A stretch of DNA of 37,845 nt from the NCBI GenBank assembly GCA_964558715.1, contig CAZLFD010000010.1:1-37845 (forward strand). Direction: 5' to 3'. Origin of the DNA: JBGSOV01 sp964558715. Its GTDB lineage: Bacteria > Patescibacteriota > Gracilibacteria > CAIRYL01 > GCA-016699755. The notes under the pieces are model-generated. The model saw only the letters and a list, made by a program, of their open reading frames with translations. It did not search any database and was not told the DNA's origin. Shown one piece after another: positions 1 through 8,324 of the stretch (positions are counted from its first letter, which is position 1; each line of letters starts with the position of its first letter). A program made the position numbers and the translations under genes.

Positions 1-52
1 CTTTAGTACACTTCTTTTAATTATTGTTCAACTTATTTGTGCAACAAGACCC
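1..52. mobile_element. Putative insertion-sequence end at left scaffold edge
   Basis: Read outward on the minus strand from position 52, the sequence begins GGGTCTTGTTGCACAAATAA. It abruptly replaces the expected helicase coding sequence of the neighbouring gene. A TGTTGCA-type start is reminiscent of terminal inverted repeats of some IS5/IS6-like elements; this is from memory and no transposase is visible because the scaffold ends here. Assemblies often break at multi-copy insertion sequences, which fits. An assembly artefact at the contig tip is the main alternative. Confidence 0.4.
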
Positions 53-406
53 TTGGGAATGCTGTTTTACACCCCCAAAAATAACCCCATGTCGCAGGTG
101 CACTCCTTTGCCATAATTTTTAAAACTTTCATCGATCTGAATCGCCAGTTCGCGCGTGGGAGTAATGATGAGCGCAGTGATGCTGTTTGTCCGAACTCCA
201 GATTCGCGCGCTTGAGACATTTTTTGCAAAATCGGAATCGCGAATGCCGCAGTTTTACCGGTACCGGTCTGCGCGCAGCCGAGCAGGTCTCTGCCCTGTA
301 GAACGACAGGAATCGACTGACTTTGTATCGGGGTGGGCGACGTATATCCTTCTGCCTTGACCGCTGCTAAAATATGCGGAATCAGGTTGAGTTCTTCAAA
401 GGTCAT
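17..406 (-). pseudogene. Truncated DEAD-box RNA helicase (RhlE-like N-terminal part)
   Basis: This is the N-terminal third of an ATP-dependent RNA helicase. Visible motifs are the Q-motif region (PTPIQ, residues 25-29), Walker A AQTGTGKT (45-52), motif Ia PTRELA (83-88) and the GG motif (111-112). After Gln118 (codon ending at 53) the helicase similarity stops, and 11 unrelated residues follow to a TAA at 17-19. Motifs Ib, II (DEAD), III, V and VI are all missing, so the product cannot be an active helicase. ATG at 406 lies 48 bases after the stop of another DEAD-box gene in the same direction, so the two were probably co-transcribed. The break coincides with an IS-like sequence, so this is either a disrupted gene or a gene cut by a mis-assembled edge. 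Confidence 0.75.
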
Positions 407-454
407 GTGCTCAAAAAATGTTTTCGCCCATAAAAGTGATAGATTGCATTCAAA

Positions 455-1915
455 TTAGTGCCCCTTTCCTCGATAGCCTCTGCCGCCGCTTTTGCCAGCA
501 CTGCGATTGCCGAATTTCTTCCCTCCTCCACCACCTTTCCACGGCTTATTACTTGGGTTGCCGAACTTTTTTGGTGGTGGTGCTTGTTGCTCATCATCCG
601 GAATACTGCGATAGGTATGAACATTAAAATCACTGCGGAACGAATCGCGAAGGAGCGCAGAAATGACTTGTTTCGGATTCCCCTCTTCGAGCAGTAAGTC
701 TGCGAGCGGTTGCAGATGATCGGTATTTTCATTGAGAATGATATGTTCGATGCGTTCGATGAGATGCTGCTGCTTTTTGGCGACGATGGTTTTTGGCGAG
801 GGTAACTCGCCTTTGCGGATTTTGACTTTGAGATTGCGCTCAAAGAAACGCAGCTTACTGAGTTCATCTCGCGCAATCAGCGTGATAGCGGTGCCTTTAT
901 TCCCGGCTCGCCCGGTGCGCCCGATGCGATGGGTGTAGATCTCGTAACTTTCGGGCAGACTGTAGTTCACCACAAAATTGAGATCGGTAATGTCGATACC
1001 GCGCGCGGCTACATCTGTCGCGACGAGGATATTCGTTTTGCCTTCTTTAAACCGGCTGAGAATTTTGGTGCGCTGCGACTGATCGATATCGCCGTGAATC
1101 GCTTCGGCACGCAGATGCTTGACCGCCAGTTGGTTAGCGACCACATCGGCATTCATTTTTGTGCGGCAAAAGACAATAGCATAAAAGGTCTCTTCGCCTT
1201 CCATAATCCGGCAAAGCGCTTCAAATTTATCCGGATTGCGTACGCAATAATAGAGCTGATCGATATTCTCATTCGTCATCTCTTGTGGCGAGATCTTCAC
1301 CGTATCGTAATCGCCCATGTATTTATGGACGATATTCATGATGCTGCGCGGCATCGTGGCAGAAAAAAGGAGCACGCGCCGTTTGGGCGGAGTCATCGCC
1401 AAGATTTCTTCAATCTCTTCGCGAAAGCCAAAATTGAGCATTTCATCGGCTTCATCCAGCACGAAGTAGCGGATGGTATCGAGCTTGAGGTTGCCATTGC
1501 GAATGTGATGTTGCATACGCCCGGGTGTGCCCACAACGATAGTAGGAGACTTTTTCAGCGCGGAGATTTCGGTATACATGGGGTTGCCGCCATAGACAAC
1601 CGTTACTGTGGGAGAATTCTTTACACCGAAGGATTGGATTTCTTTCGCCACCTGCACCGCCAGTTCGCGCGTTGGCGCGAGCACAATTGCCTGTGTTTCA
1701 TGCTTGGTCACATCGAGTCGTTCGAGTAACGGGAGTGCGAAGGCGGCGGTTTTGCCAGTGCCGGTTTGCGCCTGGCCGATGATATCTTTTTTGCCATGTA
1801 GCAAAAGTGGAATTACTCCAGCTTGAATTGGGCTTGGTTTCGTAAAGCCCTTCGTTTGAATGGCTTCGAGAATTTCTGGGGAAAGGCCTAACTCGGCAAA
1901 GGATGAGGCGGTCAT
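455..1915 (-). CDS. DEAD-box ATP-dependent RNA helicase (DeaD/CsdA-like)
   Basis: RNA helicase of 486 residues expected to unwind structured RNA in ribosome assembly, mRNA decay or cold adaptation. All core motifs are present: Walker A AQTGTGKT (49-56), PTRELA (81-86), GG (109-110), TPGR (130-133), DEAD (154-157), SAT (185-187), ARGID (304-308) and HRIGRTGR (329-336). The region around 370-430 resembles the extension following the helicase core in DeaD-type proteins. The last 40 residues are a Gly/Lys/Arg-rich tail, probably an unstructured RNA-binding segment. The ATG at 1915 gives the normal N-terminus just before the Q motif. A second, truncated DEAD-box gene follows 48 bases downstream. 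The family is certain; the exact subgroup is less so. Confidence 0.93.
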   Translation of the reverse strand: MTASSFAELGLSPEILEAIQTKGFTKPSPIQAGVIPLLLHGKKDIIGQAQTGTGKTAAFALPLLERLDVTKHETQAIVLAPTRELAVQVAKEIQSFGVKNSPTVTVVYGGNPMYTEISALKKSPTIVVGTPGRMQHHIRNGNLKLDTIRYFVLDEADEMLNFGFREEIEEILAMTPPKRRVLLFSATMPRSIMNIVHKYMGDYDTVKISPQEMTNENIDQLYYCVRNPDKFEALCRIMEGEETFYAIVFCRTKMNADVVANQLAVKHLRAEAIHGDIDQSQRTKILSRFKEGKTNILVATDVAARGIDITDLNFVVNYSLPESYEIYTHRIGRTGRAGNKGTAITLIARDELSKLRFFERNLKVKIRKGELPSPKTIVAKKQQHLIERIEHIILNENTDHLQPLADLLLEEGNPKQVISALLRDSFRSDFNVHTYRSIPDDEQQAPPPKKFGNPSNKPWKGGGGGKKFGNRSAGKSGGRGYRGKGH

Positions 1916-2014
1916 TGCGCGCTATAAACAGGGAAACACAGAGATATTTTCTGTCGCGTCAGCTTTGCATGTTTGCGGGAAGAGTGCAATGCGAAAGCTG
2001 TTCTCACCCGTTTC

Positions 2015-2041
2015 TTGACAAGAAACCATAAGGTCTATAGT
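2015..2041 (+). promoter_or_regulatory. Possible sigma-70-type promoter for the 127-residue orphan gene
   Basis: TTGACA (2015-2020) matches the -35 consensus and TATAGT (2036-2041) is one base from the -10 consensus. The spacer is only 15 bases, shorter than ideal. The start codon at 2070 would have a leader of about 20 bases. The site lies in the divergent gap between the helicase and the orphan gene. Confidence 0.35.
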
Positions 2042-2069
2042 CTACTGCCAACATATTTAGCACCGCCAT

Positions 2070-2453
2070 ATGACCTTACTAGAGCGTGATTCAGTAGTTG
2101 CCACTGCCGAAGCAGAGAAGGGTATTGAAGCGCCATCTCCCGAGTCGACCGCAGTAATTGCAGATAAACGAGACGCAGTTAAAAATGCTCTTTTTGCCCA
2201 TGATATAGAAACCGCATGGCAATTAATACGTGAGAACAACACTCCTGAGTTCCTCCAAGATTTACTACGGTTGTTTCGTAACACTAAAGATACTCCGCAG
2301 GAAGTTGATGTAGCTGAATTCATGGTGGCGGCATTTCGCAATGGGCGCTTTGAAGCTGTAATACAATTAGTCCAGCAGGGTTACCTAGATGGTGAGTCAC
2401 ACAAATCAATGAGAGATGCTCTACGTTCATTACGAATATTGTCTTTAAGCTGA
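2070..2453 (+). CDS. Small hypothetical protein, probably alpha-helical
   Basis: A 127-residue protein that I do not recognise. It has no signal peptide or membrane segment. The sequence is rich in Ala, Glu, Leu and Arg, and from about residue 30 to the end looks like a series of short amphipathic helices, somewhat like helical-repeat or death-fold-sized domains, but no specific family can be named. The start is ATG at 2070, preceded by a promoter-like sequence and without a Shine-Dalgarno motif. It stands alone: the helicase on its left is divergent, and typA on its right begins after 367 bases of repeat-like intergenic DNA. It could be lineage-specific. Long open reading, a promoter and sensible composition support it being real. 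Confidence 0.6.
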   Translation: MTLLERDSVVATAEAEKGIEAPSPESTAVIADKRDAVKNALFAHDIETAWQLIRENNTPEFLQDLLRLFRNTKDTPQEVDVAEFMVAAFRNGRFEAVIQLVQQGYLDGESHKSMRDALRSLRILSLS

Positions 2454-2820
2454 ACCCTGTCCTGTCGCGCATGCCGAAACGCAGCCGAAGCGAGTGTCTC
2501 GAAGCCCACCCACTTCGCAACGTTTGGGTGATGGGTGTAATAGCAACAAAAGCCATAGAGCGTTTGAGTCCCCCTGCAGGGTCAAGGCTCCTGCCTTGAA
2601 TGATATATTTCTGAAAACGGAAAGGTCGGCTTATAAACCATTATCAGAGTAACAGGAATTAGTACTTCCGATTGTTGTGAGATCCCTGCTTTCGCACTTA
2701 ATCACACCTTCAGCAGAGATGACGTAGAATGAGTGATGGTGCTTTCCGAATTCCTGTTCTTACAACTTACCTCTTGCTACTTGCGACTTGTTTCTCTAGA
2801 CTCTCTGCGATTTAAAATTT
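2454..2820. other. Gene-free interval with several inverted repeats
   Basis: No credible gene is seen in these 367 bases. The left half holds short hairpins: CGAG-tgt-CTCG at 2491-2501, CACCCA/TGGGTG at 2507-2512 and 2525-2530, the palindrome CCCTGCAGGG at 2572-2581, and the adjacent TCAAGGC-tcct-GCCTTGA at 2582-2599. The right half holds the nested repeat described separately. The density of dyads suggests dispersed intergenic repeat elements rather than one regulator site. The promoter of typA should lie in the right part, but I cannot identify it with confidence. Confidence 0.55.
2651..2758. repeat. Nested inverted repeat, degenerate REP-like element
   Basis: AACAGGAATT (2651-2660) is the exact reverse complement of AATTCCTGTT (2749-2758), enclosing about 88 bases. 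Inside lies a second dyad, ATCCCTGCT (2682-2690) against AGCAGAGAT (2712-2720), with one mismatch, followed by GACG. The inner layout (TCCCTGCT, loop, AGCAG-GATGACG) matches a hairpin pattern often seen dispersed in bacterial intergenic DNA and recurs in degenerate form at 23121-23166. Its copy number in the genome is unknown from this window. Confidence 0.5.
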
Positions 2821-4617
2821 ATGGATATTCGCAACATCGCCATCATCGCTCACGTCGACCATGGCAAAACGACACTCGTCGATGCTTTGCTGAAGGGCAG
2901 CAACACTTTTGCCGCACATGAGATCATTGATGAACGCGTGATGGATAGTAACGCCCAAGAAAAAGAGCGTGGTATCACCATCTACGCCAAGAACACCGCC
3001 ATCCATTATAAAGATACGAAGATCAATATTATCGATACGCCCGGGCATGCCGATTTTGGCAGCGAAGTAGAACGTGTTTTAGGAATGGTAGATGCAGCGC
3101 TTTTGGTGGTGGATGCGTACGAAGGCCCCATGCCGCAGACCAAGTTCGTACTCCAAAAGTCACTACAGTTGGGATTAAAAGTACTGGTCGTAGTAAATAA
3201 GATCGACAAAGAATCGGCTCGCCCAGATGCAGTGATTAATGACGTGTTCGACCTGTTTGCTTCGCTTGGGGCGACGGACGAGCAATTGGATTTTCCGTAT
3301 CTCTATGCCATTGCCCGCGAGGGCGTTGCCGTGCGTGAGCTCGATGGCGAACGCAAAGATATCACTCCCCTGCTCGATTGGGTACTCGAAAAAGTTCCCC
3401 CGGCAGAAATAGATGAAGCAACGCCGTTCCGCTTTCAGCCGGCGACACTTGCCTATGATTCGTTTTTAGGGAGAATCGCGGTGGGAAGGGTGCATTCTGG
3501 CAAACTGCGCAAAGGCGCGCAGGTAATCATCAAATCGCAAGATGGGCACGCGCGCAAAGGGAAGATAGCGCAGCCCTTTACTTTTTTAGGACTCAGGCGG
3601 AGCGAAGCCGATGAAGTACGTTGCGGCGATATTGTCGCTTTGGCGGGAATTGCAGATATTTATGTGGGCGAAACAATCACCACGGATGAAACAGTAGAAC
3701 CGCTCAAGGCGATTTCGGTCGACCCGCCGGCGCTCGCCATGGATTTTATGGTGAACGATTCCCCGCTCGCCGGGCGCGAAGGCAAGCTAGTCACCTCGCG
3801 CAATATCCGTGAACGGCTCGAGCGCGAGCTCGAGACGAATGTGGGGCTTAAGGTGCAATTCGGCAACGATACCGATTCGTTTAAGGTTTACGGCCGCGGT
3901 GAGATGCATCTTGCCGTATTGATTGAAGATATGCGCCGCGAAGGCTTTGAACTGCAAGTCTCGCAGCCCGAAGTGGTAGTGCAAGAAATCGACGGCGTCA
4001 GTTGTGAACCGCTGGAGAATGTGATTATCAATGTGCCAGACGAAATGGCGGGTGCGGTCATCGAAGCGCTCAGCAAACGAAAGGGTGAAATGCTGAATAT
4101 GAAGAGTGAAAGCGGAACGACGAGTCTTGAATTTGCTGTACCGACGCGAGGGCTGCTCGGCTTCCGCGGCGTCTTCATCATCCTCACCAAAGGCGAAGGT
4201 ACCTTTTATCATTCATTCGAAAAGTATGTGCCGCACATGGGCAAGATCGAAAAGCGCCAGGTCGGGAGTATGATCAGCGGCGTCGACGGCGAAGCTGTGG
4301 CCTATAGTTTGTGGAACTTGCAGGAACGTGGGCCAATCTTCATCCATCCGCAGACCAAAGTGTATGAGGGCATGATCATCGGCGAGCATAATCAGGGTAC
4401 GGATTTAACGGTGAATCCGCTCAAAGGAAAAAAACTCACCAACGTGCGTGCCAGCGGCAAAGACGATGCCATCAATCTGATTCCGCCGATTGAGATCACG
4501 CTCGAAAAAGCCATCGAATACATCGACTCCAATGAATATGTAGAAGTCACGCCGCAAAGCATCCGCTTGCGCAAAAAATATCGAACGGAGTCAGAACGGA
4601 AACGGATGGAGAAATAA
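2821..4617 (+). CDS. typA: GTP-binding protein TypA/BipA
   Basis: Ribosome-associated translational GTPase of the EF-G-like superfamily, involved in large-subunit assembly and stress or low-temperature growth. The 598 residues match the normal family length. G-domain motifs are G1 HVDHGKTT (11-18), G2 GITI (51-54), G3 DTPGH (72-76) and G4 NKID (126-129). The remainder follows the family order: beta-barrel domain II, then EF-G III/V-like domains and the TypA-specific C-terminal domain. The start ATG at 2821 gives the standard MDIRNIAIIAHVDHGK-type N-terminus; no Shine-Dalgarno motif is evident upstream. It is followed after 55 bases by purK in the same direction. Identification is secure. Confidence 0.97.
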   Translation: MDIRNIAIIAHVDHGKTTLVDALLKGSNTFAAHEIIDERVMDSNAQEKERGITIYAKNTAIHYKDTKINIIDTPGHADFGSEVERVLGMVDAALLVVDAYEGPMPQTKFVLQKSLQLGLKVLVVVNKIDKESARPDAVINDVFDLFASLGATDEQLDFPYLYAIAREGVAVRELDGERKDITPLLDWVLEKVPPAEIDEATPFRFQPATLAYDSFLGRIAVGRVHSGKLRKGAQVIIKSQDGHARKGKIAQPFTFLGLRRSEADEVRCGDIVALAGIADIYVGETITTDETVEPLKAISVDPPALAMDFMVNDSPLAGREGKLVTSRNIRERLERELETNVGLKVQFGNDTDSFKVYGRGEMHLAVLIEDMRREGFELQVSQPEVVVQEIDGVSCEPLENVIINVPDEMAGAVIEALSKRKGEMLNMKSESGTTSLEFAVPTRGLLGFRGVFIILTKGEGTFYHSFEKYVPHMGKIEKRQVGSMISGVDGEAVAYSLWNLQERGPIFIHPQTKVYEGMIIGEHNQGTDLTVNPLKGKKLTNVRASGKDDAINLIPPIEITLEKAIEYIDSNEYVEVTPQSIRLRKKYRTESERKRMEK

Positions 4618-4672
4618 TACAGAATCAAGATTTTTGTGTAATAGTTACGATAGATACAGTACAATCTGATTG

Positions 4673-5803
4673 ATGCAAAAAATCGGCTTTATCACAGGCG
4701 GTCAATTAGCGCGGATGATGCTGCAAGCCCTCACTTCATTGCGACACGACATGCATGTTTCTGTGCTCGATAGCAATCAGCAATGCCCTTGTACCGGATT
4801 GGTCGATGAAGTGGTGATTGGCAAAAGTACCGATTTTGATGATGTGTATCATTTCGGAAGCCGATGCGATGTGATCATTCTGGAGTTTGAGCATGTCAAT
4901 GTCGAAGCGCTTAAAAGGCTGCAAAAGCAGGGAGTGCAGGTACTCTGTTATCCGCATGATCTCGAGATTATCCAAGATAAAGGCCTACAAAAACAGTTTC
5001 TCATCGATCACGATCTGCCGACCGCGCAGTTTCGATTGATCGAAAACAAATCGCAACTGCAGGCATTTAGCGGCGATCTGCCGTTTGTGCTTAAAACCCG
5101 CAAACATGGCTACGATGGTGGCGGTGTGCAAAAACTTACAGCTGAGGCCGATTTTGAAGCAGCATTTGATGCTCCGAGTCTTGTAGAAGATTGTGTCGAT
5201 ATCGAGAAAGAATATTCGCTTATCGTTGGGCGGGATGCATTTGGCACCACCTTTCGCTATCCAGTTGCCGAGCAGTTTTTTCATCCTACGGCAAATCTGG
5301 TGCAATTTATCGCAACGCCTTCTGAACTAGAGTCACGAGTTGAGGAGCAGATCACCCGCATCGGTGACGGAATTTTAGCTGCTTTTAACGAAGTGGGTAT
5401 GTGGGCGGTAGAACTGTTTTTATCGACGAGTGGTGAAGTACTGGTAAATGAAATCGCTCCGCGTGTGCACAACAGCGGGCATCAGACCATCGAAGGGAAT
5501 CAAACCTCTCAATTCGCACAATTTGTGCGCCTGGCGCTGGGGCACCCTTGCGGCTCGACCCAGCAAATTCAGCCAGCGGTTACGATGAACCTGCTCGGGC
5601 CAGAAGAAAAGTCTGGACCATATTGCTACGAGGGATTAGAAACCATTCTGCGTATCGAGGGCGTATTCCCGCATTTCTACGGAAAAGCTACTAGTAAACC
5701 TTTCCGAAAGTTAGGCCATGTTACCGCAGTTGCCGAGTCGCTAATCGAGTGTTGGCAAAAACTGGAATCGGTAGAACAAGACCTGCGCATTGTGGTACAA
5801 TAG
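4673..5803 (+). CDS. purK: 5-(carboxyamino)imidazole ribonucleotide synthase PurK
   Basis: ATP-grasp enzyme of de novo purine synthesis that carboxylates AIR with bicarbonate and ATP to N5-CAIR, the substrate of PurE encoded next to it. Family marks are the N-terminal GFITGGQLARM (5-15), EFEH (71-74), QDK (101-103), the ATP-binding lysine in KTRKHGYDGG (141-150), and NEIAPRVHNSGHQT late in the protein, close to the canonical NEIAPRPHNSGHYT. The ATG at 4673 is preferred over an in-frame TTG at 4670 immediately before it. The 376 residues are normal length. purE starts 20 bases after its stop, so the pair is almost certainly one transcript. Confidence 0.96.
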   Translation: MQKIGFITGGQLARMMLQALTSLRHDMHVSVLDSNQQCPCTGLVDEVVIGKSTDFDDVYHFGSRCDVIILEFEHVNVEALKRLQKQGVQVLCYPHDLEIIQDKGLQKQFLIDHDLPTAQFRLIENKSQLQAFSGDLPFVLKTRKHGYDGGGVQKLTAEADFEAAFDAPSLVEDCVDIEKEYSLIVGRDAFGTTFRYPVAEQFFHPTANLVQFIATPSELESRVEEQITRIGDGILAAFNEVGMWAVELFLSTSGEVLVNEIAPRVHNSGHQTIEGNQTSQFAQFVRLALGHPCGSTQQIQPAVTMNLLGPEEKSGPYCYEGLETILRIEGVFPHFYGKATSKPFRKLGHVTAVAESLIECWQKLESVEQDLRIVVQ

Positions 5804-5823
5804 AAGCAGTTTTCTAAAAGCAG

Positions 5824-6354
5824 ATGCTGAACGACGTCGCTATAATCATGGGTTCACAGAGCGATTTGAAAGTGATGCAGGCTGCGCAGGAGTTTTTGCA
5901 AGAGCAGGATGTATCGCACGAGATCACGGTTGTTTCTGCTCATCGCACGCCAGAACGGATGGTGGCTTTTGCCAAATCCGCTAAGGAGAGAGGGGTTCAG
6001 GTAATCATCGCCGGAGCAGGCGGCGCCGCACACTTGCCGGGCATGGTGGCATCACTCACTCCTCTGCCTGTTATTGGCGTACCGATCAATTCGAGTAACT
6101 CTATCGAAGGAATCGACTCACTGCTTTCTATTGCACAAATGCCAAGTGGTATTCCCGTGGCAACGGTTGCCATTGATGCCGCTCAAAATGCTGCTATACT
6201 CGCCCTGCGTATTCTTGCTTTACAGAACGAAGAATATGCAATGAAACTGGATCAGTTTCAAGCATCACTAGACAAGAAGGTTGTAGCGCAGCTCGATTCG
6301 GATGAATTCTTCAGCAGCTTCGATTCAGGAGAGCGAACAGCAAATAGCAAATAG
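5824..6354 (+). CDS. purE: N5-CAIR mutase PurE (class I)
   Basis: Converts N5-CAIR to CAIR in purine synthesis and acts directly after PurK. Substrate-binding motifs GSQSD (10-14), SAHRTPERM (38-46, with the catalytic-type His40) and GAGGAAHLPG (64-73) are all intact and of the class I type that works with PurK. The 176 residues are slightly longer than the usual 160-170, the extra length being a polar C-terminal tail. The ATG at 5824 is the only sensible start. The gene ends 51 bases from the convergent ridA stop. purE plus purK without other pur genes nearby shows that the pathway is at least partly present in this organism. Confidence 0.96.
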   Translation: MLNDVAIIMGSQSDLKVMQAAQEFLQEQDVSHEITVVSAHRTPERMVAFAKSAKERGVQVIIAGAGGAAHLPGMVASLTPLPVIGVPINSSNSIEGIDSLLSIAQMPSGIPVATVAIDAAQNAAILALRILALQNEEYAMKLDQFQASLDKKVVAQLDSDEFFSSFDSGERTANSK

Positions 6355-6405
6355 GAAAAACTTCATTACCCTGCCTACCGTACACTGTATTCTTGCCTGC
6401 TTGAG

Positions 6406-6792
6406 CTACTGGTCTTCGCGGACATATCCGATGCAAGAGACTTCGACCTTTGCGCCGCCAGGCAGTCCTGCAACGACCACAGTCTCTCTGGCGGGATAGT
6501 TCTCGGGAAAGAACTTAAAATACTCTTCGTTCATTGCCTCAAAATCATCTGCACTGGTAATATACACCGTTACTTTCAGTACGCGAGAAAGGTGTGAACC
6601 AGCGGCTTCTACGACGGACTTGAGGTTATACAGAGCGTTGCGGGCTTGCGGGTGAATACTGTCGGGCATACCACCATTAACCATATCGATACCGATTTGC
6701 CCGGCGACATAGAGCATATTGCGATGCACATTGCCTTGAGAATACGGTCCGACCGGTTTTGGCGCGAGTGGAGTGTTGATAAGTTGTTTCAT
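6406..6792 (-). CDS. ridA: RidA family reactive intermediate/imine deaminase
   Basis: YjgF/YER057c/UK114 family enzyme of 128 residues that hydrolyses reactive enamine/imine intermediates from PLP enzymes and protects metabolism. The start (residues 10-20, APKPVGPYSQG) and YVAGQIG (28-34) are typical. The catalytic-type arginine is present in PARE (Arg102), and the later glutamate is Glu117. The common VARLP motif reads VAGLP here, a small deviation. ATG at 6792 lies directly downstream of the terminator of the preceding operon, so it is probably transcribed from its own short upstream region. It is convergent with purE. Confidence 0.93.
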   Translation of the reverse strand: MKQLINTPLAPKPVGPYSQGNVHRNMLYVAGQIGIDMVNGGMPDSIHPQARNALYNLKSVVEAAGSHLSRVLKVTVYITSADDFEAMNEEYFKFFPENYPARETVVVAGLPGGAKVEVSCIGYVREDQ

Positions 6793-6830
6793 GGCGTATA
6801 AATAAAGAGTGGCTTGATTCTACTGCTTTT

Positions 6831-6865
6831 AAAAAGAAGGAGCAACTCTTGCGAGTTGCTCCTTC
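6831..6865 (-). terminator. Strong rho-independent terminator of the secreted-protein operon
   Basis: A perfect 13-base-pair stem (6836-6848 with 6853-6865) closes a four-base loop. On the minus strand it is followed by TTTTT (6831-6835). It sits 28 bases past the stop of the gene ending at 6894 and 38 bases before ridA, separating the two transcription units. Confidence 0.88.
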
Positions 6866-6893
6866 GCTGTAAGGACAAACGTTTTAACGCTTA

Positions 6894-8291
6894 TTACTTG
6901 GCAATCGATATCACTGATGCGAATTCTGCAGCATACTCACCAACATACCCTTGTCCGTAAGCAATACAGACCGGTTGATAGAAAAGCTGGTAGTTTTCTT
7001 CCGGTTCTTGAAAGTATCCGCAGAGCACGTCATACAGTTCGGCTTCGGTCACTTCTACTTCATCAGATTCCGCCATTTCATAGAACTCTAAGCGCTCTTC
7101 AAGAGTCAGTGCGCCCGGATGCTGCAGTTCGGCACTGCCATAGACAAATTCACCGGATTCAAGCAATGTAATAATTTCGTCTTTATTTAATAAAACGACA
7201 TCACCCCATTTTTCCAGATTAGGGAAAAACGCATAGAGCTCGGTGAGTCGGTCATCGCTATTGATACGGGCATCGATCGATTCACTGATACCGATTGGAA
7301 AAGCTTCGTCTACGCCAAGGAGATCATGAGCCGATCCTTCTGCTGGGGTCACATCGAAACGAATGATCGGGAGCTCAAGTTCTGGAGCAAAGCGTACAAC
7401 CTTCCCGCCATCTGAGGTATTGCCGTAATTGGCACTATATGGGAAGCGTAACAAGCCCATCTCGTACAATTTCCATTCTAATGCATATGCGGCATCTTCT
7501 TCTTTATTATCGAGGAGGATGTCTAAGGCAGGGATCTGAAAGGTGTTTTTGAAGAAATCATACATCATCAGAGTGTCTCCACTTGCCATATCAAAGGTCG
7601 CGTAGTCGCTCTTACTCATGCGTAAAGTCGTGCCTCCGATACCAAAAGCAGAAGTTATTTCCTTCACTTTTTCAAATACCGGCACTTCGGTGTCGCGATC
7701 GACAGCATACAGAGGAACAGTGTTGTACTCGACATCTGGGATCAGATCTGTGAAATCATCGGTGTATTCCCAATCGACTGTAAATTCTTGACGGTTCGGA
7801 TATTGGCGTTGGTCATCGACACTCGGATTCGACAACACCGTTTCTTCCAATTCGGTAATCTGAGTCTCAGAAAGGTATGCCTTTTCACTTTCAATATCTC
7901 CAAAGAAGAGTCCTCCGATCAGATCTTGTTTGGCAACCGGTACATCTAATACCGGTATATCATCACGCTCGCCGATGGCGTCATACAGGTCGGCATCGTT
8001 GGGTGGAACCTGCTCGATTCCTGTTTTTGGAAATTGTGGAAGACCAGGTATATCGCTCGGAAACGGAGGTAGATCGATTGTCGCCTCTGGTGATACTGTG
8101 GCTTCGATTGTAGGCTCAGGAGTTATTGTCGGCGCTGGCGATTCATCTGCGGCCGCATGTTGAGATGGCGACGGTGTCGTTTGCACGATCGGTGTATCGA
8201 CAGGGTTCGTCGTCGGGTTTTGCGTGCTGATGAGCATGATTACAATTCCGATGAGCAGGAAAATTCCAATGAGAAGACCAAATTTTTTCAT
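6894..8291 (-). CDS. Membrane-anchored protein with Thr/Pro linker, function unknown
   Basis: A 465-residue protein I cannot assign to a named family. Residues 1-3 (MKK) and a hydrophobic stretch at about 4-23 form an uncleaved membrane anchor or signal peptide. Residues 24-75 are rich in Thr, Pro, Ser and Glu and form a flexible stalk. The rest is an acidic soluble region without obvious repeats. A C-terminal part (about 395-460) with two cysteines in a CGYF...QPVC arrangement loosely recalls PepSY-like or propeptide-like domains of other envelope proteins, a weak inference. It is the last gene of a three-gene operon, 33 bases after the preceding gene, and ends at a strong terminator. It is probably an extracytoplasmic partner of the two paralogous secreted proteins encoded before it. 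Confidence 0.8.
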   Translation of the reverse strand: MKKFGLLIGIFLLIGIVIMLISTQNPTTNPVDTPIVQTTPSPSQHAAADESPAPTITPEPTIEATVSPEATIDLPPFPSDIPGLPQFPKTGIEQVPPNDADLYDAIGERDDIPVLDVPVAKQDLIGGLFFGDIESEKAYLSETQITELEETVLSNPSVDDQRQYPNRQEFTVDWEYTDDFTDLIPDVEYNTVPLYAVDRDTEVPVFEKVKEITSAFGIGGTTLRMSKSDYATFDMASGDTLMMYDFFKNTFQIPALDILLDNKEEDAAYALEWKLYEMGLLRFPYSANYGNTSDGGKVVRFAPELELPIIRFDVTPAEGSAHDLLGVDEAFPIGISESIDARINSDDRLTELYAFFPNLEKWGDVVLLNKDEIITLLESGEFVYGSAELQHPGALTLEERLEFYEMAESDEVEVTEAELYDVLCGYFQEPEENYQLFYQPVCIAYGQGYVGEYAAEFASVISIAK

Positions 8292-8324
8292 GACAGAAGA
8301 AGAAAGAAGTGGGAGGAAGATTGA

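Noticed and set aside
929..1729. 266-codon plus-strand open frame opposite the helicase
   Set aside because: It lies entirely antisense to the well-supported DEAD-box gene and has no recognisable protein features.
3787..4212. 141-codon minus-strand frame inside typA
   Set aside because: Antisense shadow of a conserved gene.
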